64,000 bases of DNA from CAZTHK01 sp964613215 (GTDB lineage Bacteria > Krumholzibacteriota > Krumholzibacteriia > Krumholzibacteriales > CAZTHK01). Below the pieces are notes generated by a model. It searched no databases. It was given only the letters and a program-made list of their open reading frames with translations, and was not told the DNA's origin. Location of the stretch: positions 1 to 64,000 of the forward strand of contig CAZTHK010000003.1 in the NCBI GenBank assembly GCA_964613215.1, given 5' to 3'. Below are positions 9,217 to 17,492 of this stretch, one piece after another (position 1 is the stretch's first letter; every line of letters begins with the position of its first letter). The translations under genes were made by a program, and so were the position numbers.

Positions 9217-10116
9217 CTATCTCCCGGAGAAGCAATCTGCAGCCGCCTGTTCACCCGCCTCGATCATTTTTCCGATATCGCTGAAATCATCCCAGTCAAT
9301 ATCACGCACCGGTGGTTCGATTATCACATCCGCCATACCCAGGTAGAACCTGTTCAGGTGATAGTTGGTAATATCATCCACCCTGTAGATTACATCCAGG
9401 GGATTCTTCAGGGGTGAACTGCTCTCCAGGGCCGGCTGTATATCCACAGCAATGATCTTATGGCTCTGGTATTCTGCAGAAGAGGGAATAGGAATGTTTC
9501 TGGTGACACTTCCGTCCACCAGCAGCATGTCCTTATATTTCACCGGGCTGAATATCCCTGGAATGGAAGAGCTGGCAGTGACCGCCCGGACCAGGGGGCC
9601 GGAATTGAGTTCCAGATTCCTGCCACTGTAAAGGTCTGTGGCCACTGCGATAAATGGTATCCTGAGATCATCGAAGGTAAGATTCCCGAAAACCCGGTTC
9701 AGTATGTCAGGGAGGAAACTGGATGAGAATATGGAGAGGGGATGTTTGCCCTTTTTGCCGAAACGCTGCTCGATGATGTATTTGATAAAGGTCCTGATGG
9801 AGTCGATGGCTCCCGATTCTCCCCGGAGCCTTGCCAGTTTCTCCACCCCCAGTTCATTGAACCAGTCGCTGCCGGTATACTGGTATATCCTTTCCTCCAC
9901 TTCCCCGGCATCCCCGTAAAGGGCATACAGCGCACCGATGATCGAGCCCATACTGGTACCGGTAATAAGGTCGGGACGCCACTTCATCTTTTCCAGTACC
10001 TTTATAACGCCCACGTGAGCAAATCCCCTGGCGCCCCCTCCGCCCAGCGCAAGCACCCTGGATTTGCGGCCGATCTGATAATGGCAGATCCATCTCCACA
10101 TTTTCTTCATATCCAT
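9217..10116 (-). CDS. Patatin-like phospholipase (RssA/NTE family)
   Basis: This 299-residue serine hydrolase has the patatin features in order: oxyanion glycine loop GGGGARG at 25-31, nucleophile GTSMG with Ser55, and the catalytic dyad Asp201 in DGSVTRN. Size and layout match cytoplasmic bacterial RssA-type proteins, which hydrolyse acyl chains of phospholipids. It has no signal peptide. The start codon is uncertain: ATGGATATG begins 13 nt after AGGAGG, and an out-of-frame ATG lies nearer. It runs convergent with the upstream barrel protein, with 70 bases between the stops. Confidence 0.88.
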   Translation of the reverse strand: MDMKKMWRWICHYQIGRKSRVLALGGGGARGFAHVGVIKVLEKMKWRPDLITGTSMGSIIGALYALYGDAGEVEERIYQYTGSDWFNELGVEKLARLRGESGAIDSIRTFIKYIIEQRFGKKGKHPLSIFSSSFLPDILNRVFGNLTFDDLRIPFIAVATDLYSGRNLELNSGPLVRAVTASSSIPGIFSPVKYKDMLLVDGSVTRNIPIPSSAEYQSHKIIAVDIQPALESSSPLKNPLDVIYRVDDITNYHLNRFYLGMADVIIEPPVRDIDWDDFSDIGKMIEAGEQAAADCFSGR

Positions 10117-10359
10117 AGCCTGTTACCATCCTCCTGTCGCTTTGTCATAACAGTCTGTTCACCCGATCGGGGTATCTGGCTGCTCTGATGTCTGGCCAGT
10201 ACTGTTACCGGCCTGATTCCGGAAACCGGTAATCCTTTACCGGGGAATACATTTCCCCTGACTATAACAGTTGCCAGTATATGCCGGGAGTAGGGCCGGT
10301 GTCGAGTTATTTCCCCGGATGCCCGGTCATCACCGGAAACAGATTAGGGTTCTATGGTA

Positions 10360-10842
10360 TCAGTATGATTGGATCAGGGAAGTTATGGTCAGACCGGGAC
10401 TGACATCATAGATATTCCCTGAAGTAAAGATGATCACCTTTTGGCCTTCGCCGGGAAGGAGATCGAAAAAATCGTCGGAGAATCTGCCATCCACTCCATC
10501 CACCCTCAGATAGACATCCTTTGCCAGTACCGGAGAGACCGGTTCTATCCGGCAGCCCACCGTGGTTCCGGTGACTGTCCGTCTGATTTCAGGCCGTGGT
10601 AGATTAAGTTCCTTGGTCCAGCCGAACTGTTCCCGCCGGCCCCGGTTGTTCCTGGCCTTCTTGATCTCATTATTTCCGCACCACAGGGCAAGGCAGGGAT
10701 GATTTCTCAGTCTCCTGATGTTCTGGACGGCCTCCTCCCGGACATTCTCCAGAAAGAGTGAACCTCCGGGATAGAGGGCACAGGCAGTGACAGGGCGCTC
10801 GGTTCCGGCCTGATTTTTGATCCAGCCGGTATGGCTGCTCCA
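10360..10842 (-). pseudogene. Remnant of a GH2 beta-mannosidase
   Basis: Directly after the histidine-kinase stop codon, the same minus-strand frame stays open for 160 codons without an initial start. It reads ACALYPGGSLFLENVREEA, then RRLRNHPCLALWCGNNE. This is the beta-mannosidase segment holding the acid/base glutamate of the WCGNNE motif. About 25 residues later the frame jumps to a typical C-terminal sequence, DDFFDLLPGE. The roughly 300 residues that should lie between, including the nucleophile, are missing, as is the whole N-terminal half. A GTG start at 10560 would give a 66-residue tail only. I read this as a deleted, non-functional gene. Confidence 0.7.
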
Positions 10843-13146
10843 TTAAGGTTCTTCTCTTATTACCCGGTTCAGGGTGTCAGCCAGCTTCTTCAGCATAACC
10901 GGCTTGGGAAGGGTGGCCCGGTAGCCGTACTCCCTGAAGTTGGCCATTACCGGATCGGTGGCATAACCGCTGGATACGATTGTTCTGGCACCCGGATGGC
11001 ACTCCAGAATCAGCTGGTTTATCTCTTCGCCGCCCCGGTCACCCTTCACCGTCAGATCGGTTATCACCACATCAAAGGGATTGCCGCTTTCCATGGCATC
11101 CCTGTAACACCCCAGCGCTTCATCCCCCCGGGTTACAATCTCGGGGCTGTAGTTCAGTGATTTCAGCATTCTATCCAGCGATTTGCCTACCAGTTCATCA
11201 TCCTCCAGCACCAGTATTTTTTCTCCATTCCCTCTGGTTATCTGATCCTGTCTGTGGCTGCGGGTTTCAACATCTCTCCCGGTTGCCGGCAGATAGATGG
11301 TGAACCCGGTTCCATCCCCCGGAACTGATTGGACCTCGATATCCCCCTCATGGTTCTTTACTATGGAAAATACGGTGGCCAGGCCCAGCCCGCTCCCCTC
11401 CTGCTTGGTGGTAAAGTAGGGATCGAAGATGCTGTTGATATATTTTGCCGGAATGCCGGTCCCTTCATCTTTGACCACAATCTTGATGTAACTGCCCGGC
11501 TTCAGCCGGTGGTGGGAGTGGATTCTCTTATTGCAGGCCCGGAATATCAGCTTGCCTCCCCGGGGCATGGCCTGAACTGCATTGATGGTAAGATTCTGGA
11601 AAACCTGGCCGATCTGTCCCCTGTCCGCATGTATATTCCACAGCTGATCATCAAAGTCATAACCGGCATTAGCCCCGGACCCTCTAATGGAGAACTCCGC
11701 CGTCTCCCTTATTATCTCCCTTACATCCAGAAATTCCTTTACCGGCGCACCACCCTTGGAAAATGTGAGCAACTGCTGGGTAAGGCTCTTAGCCCTCTGT
11801 ATCGCCTTGATGCTGTTTTCCAGGTTGCCGGCAACCTCAGGGTTTTCCGCTTCCATTTTGGCAATCTCGATATATCCCGATATTGCTCCCAGAAGGTTGT
11901 TGAAATCGTGGGCTATCCCCCCCGCCAGGGTTCCCAGCGATTCCAGTTTGGAGTGTTTCTGTCTCTCCTCCTCCAGATATTTCCGCTCGGAAATATCCTG
12001 GTAATTCTCCAGGATGCTGACCTCCCCGCCCAGTTCGATCTTCTTGGCATTTTTAAGAATTGGTTTTTTGCTTCCACCCTTGCATTTGATTGCTGTATCC
12101 ATCCCGGTAAACCCGTCTGTTCCCTCCTCCCAGATGGGGCATTGACGGGATTCCGAACCCTTGGGACAGATGATGTCGCAGAGTTCCCCCACCAGCTCAT
12201 CCCTGGAGTATCCGGTGATCTCGCAGGTTCTGCAGTTTACATCCCGGATCATATAATCCGGGCCTACGATAACAATTCCACCGGGTGTATTCTCGAACAT
12301 GGTGCGGAATCTCTTTTCACTCTCCTTAAGCGCCTCAATGGTGCGTTTCTGTTCAGTGATGTCATGGAGGGAAGCGATTGACCGGGAGGTACCGGGGATT
12401 ATGTCTACGGTGGCAAGTATGTTTTTTATATTGTTATCACGGTCCTTTATATCGAATTCATGTCGGTGGGGTACACTGCTGTTTTCCCTTCTTATGTCGC
12501 GGTGATACCTTTCCATCTTCTCCAGGTACTCCTCCGTAATAAAATCCGACCATTTTTTGCTGTCCTCCACTTCTTCTCTGGAATAACCGGTAAGATGGAC
12601 AAACTCGTCGTTGACCAGTGATATTGTCTTATCCTCCTCCATTATGACGGTGGCGGTCCCGGTGTTCTGAAATACGCTCCGGTACTTCCTCTCGCTTTCC
12701 TCCAGAGCCTGCTGCATGGACTTGAGACCGGTGATATCTTGGATGGTGCCGACTATGGCTACGGGGATACCTTCCCCGTCCCGGATGAGAGAGTTATGCA
12801 TGTAGGCGGGGAAAACGGTTCCGTCACGCCGGCGGTGCCAGAGTTCCCCCTTGTTGTATCCCTCCCGGAGTATGGTCTGGTTAAACTCCTCCACCGATTT
12901 CATCTGTTCTCCGGTATGGAAGGTGGAGAAATGCTTACCCTCGATCTCTTCAGGTTTATAGCCGTGAATATCAGCAAAAACAATATTGGAATAGAGTATT
13001 TTCCCTTCCAGGTCGATTATGGATATCCCCATCACACTCTGCTCCATCGATGATGCCATCAATCTCAACCTCTCCGGGGTCCAGTTCTCCGGGAGGCGGG
13101 GGATTCGGCAAACCGGCTTTTTGTCTTCTTTGGAGGAAAATTGCAT
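10843..13146 (-). CDS. Hybrid histidine kinase: three PAS domains, HisKA, ATPase, receiver
   Basis: The 767-residue protein has no membrane segment, so it senses in the cytoplasm. PAS domains span roughly 25-140, 145-265 and 275-390. The third carries a Cys cluster (NCRTCEI, ELCDIICPKG, RQCPIW), which could hold a cofactor or metal. The phospho-acceptor is His413 in GGIAHDFNNLL. The ATPase shows N-box LTINAVQAM, DEGTGIP and GSGLGLATV. The C-terminal receiver (about 642-765) has acidic pocket EDD at 648-650, phospho-acceptor Asp697 in VITDLTV and Lys near 742 (LPKPV). No output regulator or membrane partner lies nearby, so its target is unknown. Confidence 0.92.
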   Translation of the reverse strand: MQFSSKEDKKPVCRIPRLPENWTPERLRLMASSMEQSVMGISIIDLEGKILYSNIVFADIHGYKPEEIEGKHFSTFHTGEQMKSVEEFNQTILREGYNKGELWHRRRDGTVFPAYMHNSLIRDGEGIPVAIVGTIQDITGLKSMQQALEESERKYRSVFQNTGTATVIMEEDKTISLVNDEFVHLTGYSREEVEDSKKWSDFITEEYLEKMERYHRDIRRENSSVPHRHEFDIKDRDNNIKNILATVDIIPGTSRSIASLHDITEQKRTIEALKESEKRFRTMFENTPGGIVIVGPDYMIRDVNCRTCEITGYSRDELVGELCDIICPKGSESRQCPIWEEGTDGFTGMDTAIKCKGGSKKPILKNAKKIELGGEVSILENYQDISERKYLEEERQKHSKLESLGTLAGGIAHDFNNLLGAISGYIEIAKMEAENPEVAGNLENSIKAIQRAKSLTQQLLTFSKGGAPVKEFLDVREIIRETAEFSIRGSGANAGYDFDDQLWNIHADRGQIGQVFQNLTINAVQAMPRGGKLIFRACNKRIHSHHRLKPGSYIKIVVKDEGTGIPAKYINSIFDPYFTTKQEGSGLGLATVFSIVKNHEGDIEVQSVPGDGTGFTIYLPATGRDVETRSHRQDQITRGNGEKILVLEDDELVGKSLDRMLKSLNYSPEIVTRGDEALGCYRDAMESGNPFDVVITDLTVKGDRGGEEINQLILECHPGARTIVSSGYATDPVMANFREYGYRATLPKPVMLKKLADTLNRVIREEP

Positions 13147-13377
13147 GATCTCTTAACTGCGTTCTGTTAGAAACAGCTTTCTTATAACTCTCACCATAAC
13201 ATAATCCAATACACTATATAATTTAATTCGGTTTTCAAAGGTTTAATCTTTATTGAATTATCATGGCCGGAAGATATATCCGGATCTGTGAATTAAACCT
13301 CTGGTTTAAGTTCAAGGTTTTTGTTGTTAAGAACAATCAACTGCTCACTAAAAATATACAGCCAGTACAGTCATTGC

Positions 13378-13398
13378 CCTGGAAGCCGGCTTTCCAGG
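13378..13398 (-). terminator. Hairpin after the dehydrogenase/aldolase operon
   Basis: CCTGGAA (13378-13384) and TTCCAGG (13392-13398) form a 7-bp stem with a GC-rich loop, 28 bases beyond the dehydrogenase stop. No T run follows on the minus strand, so it may be only a 3'-end hairpin. The remaining 13147-13426 interval holds the kinase leader and no gene. Confidence 0.35.
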
Positions 13399-13426
13399 CC
13401 CGTCCCCGGTTTGTGTTTTATTAATT

Positions 13427-14452
13427 TTACTCCTGCGGTTTGATTATCACCTTTACCGATTCTGTTCCCTGGCTGACCAGCTGGAAGCCCCGCTGGATTT
13501 CATTCAGGGGAAGGCGGTGGGAGATCAGATCATCCACCTCTATTCTTCCCCCTGCCAGAAGTTCCAGGGTTCTTTCTATATCCACCGGGCAGCCGGCATA
13601 AGTTGAAACCACCGAGATCTGGTCGCGCCAAAGGTGAAAATGAGGTACTGTGATATCTGTGCCCGGTTTCAGGGGAGCAAAGAACAGCACCCTTCCGCCC
13701 CTGTCGGAATAGTAGAAGGACTGCTCGGCCAGCTCCGCAGTGCCGGCACAGGTTACCACCAGGTCGAACAGGCGGCCTCCGTTGAGCTCCCGGAGCTTTT
13801 CCGGAGTGACCTCGGCAGCATGCAGAACAGCGTCCGCTCCCAGTGAGCGGGCCATCTCCAGCCGGTTATCCTTTATGTCAGTAGCTACCACCCTGCCCGC
13901 TCCCAGAGCCCGGAGGGCCTTGATATGCAGCAGCCCGGATATCCCGCTCCCCAGTATCAATACCCTCTGGGCAGGCTGGAAATCAGCCTTTACCAGCCCC
14001 CTCAGCACGCAGGCCAGGGGTTCTATGAAGGTTCCCTGATCGAAGGAGATACTGTCAGGAAGGAGGAAGGTTCCCCGGTCCACATTAATGGGGGGGACTC
14101 TCACTATTTCGCTGAATCCACCCGGATCGAAACTGGTGGAGCGGAGGGTGTCGCAGAGGGAGTGGTTTCCCGCCAGGCAGTAACGGCAGGTGTTGCAGGG
14201 AACATGGTGGGAGACAAATACCCTGTCTCCCGGTTTGAACTTATCCACCTTTCTGCCCGTCTCTGTTATCACCCCTGCTATCTCGTGCCCCAGCACCACG
14301 GGAGCCTTCCTGATACGGTACCACTCCATTACATCGCTTCCGCAGATACCACTCGATTCCACCCTTACCAGGATTTCTTCCTCTCCCGGAACGGGGTGGG
14401 GGCGCTCCTCCACCCGGATGTCATTGTTGTGGTGATATACCGCTACTCTCAT
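13427..14452 (-). CDS. Zinc-dependent medium-chain alcohol/polyol dehydrogenase
   Basis: This 341-residue NAD(P)-dependent dehydrogenase has its full zinc sites. The catalytic site includes Cys37 (GICGSD) and His55-Glu56 (GHE), with a later Glu in FIEPLAC. The structural zinc is held by Cys85, 88, 91 and 99 (CNTCRYCLAGNHSLC). The Rossmann glycines are GSGISGLL near 167-174, and Asp at the end of beta-2 (VVATDIKDN) suggests NAD. It resembles sorbitol/threonine dehydrogenases; the substrate is not identifiable. Only 15 bases separate it from the upstream aldolase gene, so both likely act in one sugar-catabolic step. Confidence 0.88.
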   Translation of the reverse strand: MRVAVYHHNNDIRVEERPHPVPGEEEILVRVESSGICGSDVMEWYRIRKAPVVLGHEIAGVITETGRKVDKFKPGDRVFVSHHVPCNTCRYCLAGNHSLCDTLRSTSFDPGGFSEIVRVPPINVDRGTFLLPDSISFDQGTFIEPLACVLRGLVKADFQPAQRVLILGSGISGLLHIKALRALGAGRVVATDIKDNRLEMARSLGADAVLHAAEVTPEKLRELNGGRLFDLVVTCAGTAELAEQSFYYSDRGGRVLFFAPLKPGTDITVPHFHLWRDQISVVSTYAGCPVDIERTLELLAGGRIEVDDLISHRLPLNEIQRGFQLVSQGTESVKVIIKPQE

Positions 14453-14467
14453 AAGGTTGCCCCCGGC

Positions 14468-15262
14468 CTATTTCCCGGACCTGGCTTTTTCGAATATATC
14501 AAATGCCTGATCCACCGTGGCACCCTGGTGGACCACCGCCCTCACCGCCTTGATTGCCGGCACCGGATGTTCGGACTGCCAGATGTTCCTTCCCATGTCC
14601 ACCCCCACGGCACCCTGGCTGATGGCATCGTGTACCAGCTGAAGGGTGTCCTTGAAGGTGTCCAGCCTGGGTCCTCCTGCGATCACTACCGGTACCGGGC
14701 AGCTCCGGGTCACCTTCTCGAAATCATCGCAGTAGTAGGTCTTTACAAAGTGTGCTCCCAGCTCGGCTGCAATCCTGCAGCAGAGGGAGAGAAAACGGGC
14801 ATCCCTCTTTTCCAGCTCCTTGCCCACTGCGGTAACCGCCAGTACCGGCATACCGTATCGTTCCCCTTCGCTGACCAGGGAGGAAAGGTTGAGCAGGGTC
14901 TCCTTCTCATGCTCGGTACCCACGAAGATGGAGATTGCCACTGCGGCTGCATTGAGCCTGACCGCCTCCTCCATGGGAGTGGTGATTCCCTCGTTGGAGA
15001 GGGGTCCTCCCACTATGCTGGTTCCTCCCGATACCCTCAGTACCGCTGGTGTATCGGTTCCGGGATCCACCGAGGTGCGCAGTACTCCCCTGGTAAGCAT
15101 AACCGCGTCGGCGTGAGGAAGAAGGGGGGTGATGGTATCTCCGGGTACCTCCAGTTTGGTGGTGGGTCCGAGAAAATATCCGTGGTCCACCGCCAGCATA
15201 AGAGCATGGCCGGTGGAAGGCTGGATTATCCTGGCCAGCCTGTTCTTTAATCCCCAGTTCAT
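14468..15262 (-). CDS. Class I aldolase of the DhnA/LsrF family
   Basis: The 264-residue TIM-barrel protein matches archaeal-type class I fructose-bisphosphate aldolases and LsrF thiolases. It shows LAVDHGYFLG near 23-32, TRGVLR at 57-62, the Schiff-base lysine Lys174 in HFVKTYY, the phosphate loop AGGPR near 195 and GVDMGRNIWQ near 222. Family members act on sugar phosphates, aromatic-precursor heptulosonates or AI-2 breakdown products, so the exact substrate is open. It is the first gene of a two-gene minus-strand operon with the dehydrogenase. Confidence 0.87.
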   Translation of the reverse strand: MNWGLKNRLARIIQPSTGHALMLAVDHGYFLGPTTKLEVPGDTITPLLPHADAVMLTRGVLRTSVDPGTDTPAVLRVSGGTSIVGGPLSNEGITTPMEEAVRLNAAAVAISIFVGTEHEKETLLNLSSLVSEGERYGMPVLAVTAVGKELEKRDARFLSLCCRIAAELGAHFVKTYYCDDFEKVTRSCPVPVVIAGGPRLDTFKDTLQLVHDAISQGAVGVDMGRNIWQSEHPVPAIKAVRAVVHQGATVDQAFDIFEKARSGK

Positions 15263-15503
15263 GGTGGTATCCTTTCTTTATTCAAGATCAACAGGACCGA
15301 ATCCGGCTGCTGCGGATAAAGGGCAGCAGGCCGCATTTATATCTTTCTATAAAGGCACATTAAGGAGTATAGAAATCAATGCATGTGATGGTCAACAGCG
15401 ATTTTGAAAATATCAATAAACCGGCAATTACACCGGTCAGTGCTGTATCGGAGGGAGATAGAAATTGGGAAAACTCCAGATATCATAACCTTTGATTGCA
15501 ATT

Positions 15504-15520
15504 TTTGATATAATATCAAA
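15504..15520. promoter_or_regulatory. 17-base perfect inverted repeat around a TATAAT box
   Basis: TTTGATAT-A-ATATCAAA is a perfect 8+1+8 inverted repeat, and its centre contains TATAAT (15509-15514). No suitable -35 lies at the normal distance on either strand. It is 240 bases upstream of the aldolase operon. No gene is supportable in the surrounding 15263-15858 interval. It could be a regulator binding site or a relic of a lost promoter. Confidence 0.4.
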
Positions 15521-15858
15521 TTAACACAACAGGTCCGGTTGGAGGCAGGAAGAGCCCCATACGGAAGTAATCGATCTGGGGGGATTTGCACCGGGAGTTT
15601 ATAAATCCTTTACGGCCTTTTTGCCGGGGGGTGTCAATCTGCGGGAAAATTGCTGATAGCAAAATAAGGGTACCGGCGATGGGAGTGGGACTAAGCGGGC
15701 GGTCCAGGGATGCTATTTCAGCAAATTTGTATTTCCGCCGGCCGGGGTGACCTTACCGGGGAGAGGGACGGTAACCTTTTCTTAAGCAGTATACTGCCGG
15801 CTTGGAATATAAGCAGGCATTTGAACAGTAGCTCATGCCCCTTTCCCGAACATCACTA

Positions 15859-16634
15859 TTATAAATTCTGCCGGAGCGGGCCGGTTATTCCAGAACTGGT
15901 GAGAGACACCGGCAGGAAGGTATTCCCGTCCAGGTAGCCCGACCAGCCGTCCCCCTCCCCGGTGGGAGAAATGGTACCGTGTATCTCCGCCTGGCCGTCG
16001 TTATCGGTCCAGAAGGGAATAAACGGCTCCGGTACTTCATGGTGTCTCCAGGAGAAGGTTACATAATCGGGTCCCAGATCGCCGGCCATGCCCATATTTA
16101 CCCTGATCATACCCGCCGGATCCATTTCGGCGATATCCGGTCTGTAGTGGGGATCAACATGCAGAAACCTCTCCGGCTGAGTGTATGGGATGGTCTCCTC
16201 CCGCCAGTAGGTGATCTGGCCTGCCGGGTCACCGAACTGGTTGCTAAGTGTTACCGGGGCATTGGTAAGCAGATATGGGCTGAAGTAGGGAGGCATCTGA
16301 TCAACTATGCTTTCTATACTGAGGGGGCTGTCATTGAACAGGGTGTCTCCCGGCATGAAATCGGGGAGTTCCAGTTCGGTGAAGACATCAAAGAAGCTCT
16401 CCGCAGGAAAATCCGGTCCGGGTGGAATCTCCACAGTCTCTCCCAGAGATGGATAATCCCCACTCCCGGTATAATGTTTCCGAGCGGGGGATGGAATCCC
16501 TCCAGGGACTGATCGGTGAGTTCTGTCTCCAGAGTTCCCGGTTCCACCTCCATCCAGTCAAGCACCGATTGGCCGGAGACCCGGACGGTGTCGTTGAACA
16601 TTCCGTAAATTTCAAGATGGAGTTTTACATCTAA
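15859..16634 (-). pseudogene. Frameshifted remnant of a secreted beta-rich protein
   Basis: Two minus-strand frames together read as one protein. The upstream frame starts without a signal peptide or start codon, just after an in-frame TAA at 16635-16637 (DVKLHLEIYGMFNDTVRVSG, then TDQSLEGFHPPLGNIIPG). Near 16470 the sensible sequence moves to the other frame (GSGDYPSLGETVEIPPGPDF, then ESFFDVFTELELPDF) and continues to the stop at 15859. One base lost or gained near 16470 explains this. The composition (Gly/Pro/Asp rich, strand-like) fits a secreted protein. I do not know its function. Confidence 0.55.
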
Positions 16635-16781
16635 TTACAGGCATAATAAAATTCGTGAAAACATGATTCATCCGGCACCGGTCCGGGGCATCCCCGGATA
16701 TGAAGATTGAAGCAGTAGAATCTTCTTCGCAGCTTGAACGGCAATGGTTATAATGGGACGAAACCGGTTGAAGCTTTCTGA

Positions 16782-17333
16782 GAATCATGTATTCTGGTAA
16801 CCCGTCTGCGGGGGGAGCTGTTCGGGAAGGCAGCGGATACCCTCTCAGTTGTGCTGCACCGTTTGTTCAGCCGGAGGGGACTGGAACCGGGAAGGGATGT
16901 GGCTGTTCTTATCTCTGCCGACTGTGTACATTGCGTCGACTACAGGTGGGGCAACAGGAATTACGCTCCCTTCGGAGTGGACCGGAAGGGATACAGTAAG
17001 GCGGTGGATCGGGACCTGGACATTGCCGGAAATACCCTGGTTGGAGAAATTGATGCTGGTGCCATAGCTGAATTCAGGAGCAGGGTGGAGAGGGATTCCC
17101 TGGAATGGCCCTGCCAGGTAACCTGGTGCGGAGTTTAATCCATGCCATTCGGATTGTCGGTCATGACCGGCCTGTGCGATTTATGGGAAAGGGGTGCTCC
17201 CGGGGGTTACCTGCTGGGTTACGGTACCAGCCTGGAACCCGGTCCCATGCCCCTCGGACATACCGGCCTGGGAGCAACCAATATAAATACCCTCCGCCAC
17301 CGGGTGGGTTATGTATCGGTAGGTTACTGGTAG
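16782..17333 (+). pseudogene. MEMO-family (AmmeMemoRadiSam system B) gene cut by a stop codon
   Basis: One plus-strand frame from 16782 to 17333 reads as the C-terminal two-thirds of a MEMO-type protein. It has ELFGKA, GRDVAVLISADCVH, YRWGNRNYAPFG, EWPCQVTWCGV, PFGLSVMTGL, and the family end GLGATNINTLRHRVGYVSVGYW. A TAA at 17136-17138 interrupts the frame at CGV-stop-SMPFGL, where relatives read through. The N-terminal part is missing because a TGA lies at 16779-16781. A point mutation plus an N-terminal loss make this non-functional. MEMO proteins usually occur with AMMECR1 and a radical SAM partner; neither is seen here. Confidence 0.65.
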
Positions 17334-17492
17334 TGATTCCCGGGATGCTGAAGATATAATCCCTTTGGTTGAAGGGGAAGAATTGCCGGATAAATTCATT
17401 GGTGAATGGTCTCCGGATGTAATAAATTCAGCTATCGGATAAAATTGATCATTTCAGAGGAGCCGCTGCCGGCGGGAAGAAAGGAGTTATAG

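Noticed and set aside
11329..12381. 350-residue plus-strand open frame inside the histidine kinase gene
   Set aside because: It is the complement of HisKA/ATPase coding sequence with no motif of its own.
13925..15250. 441-residue plus-strand open frame across the dehydrogenase and aldolase genes
   Set aside because: It spans two well-supported minus-strand genes and has no recognisable fold or start signal.
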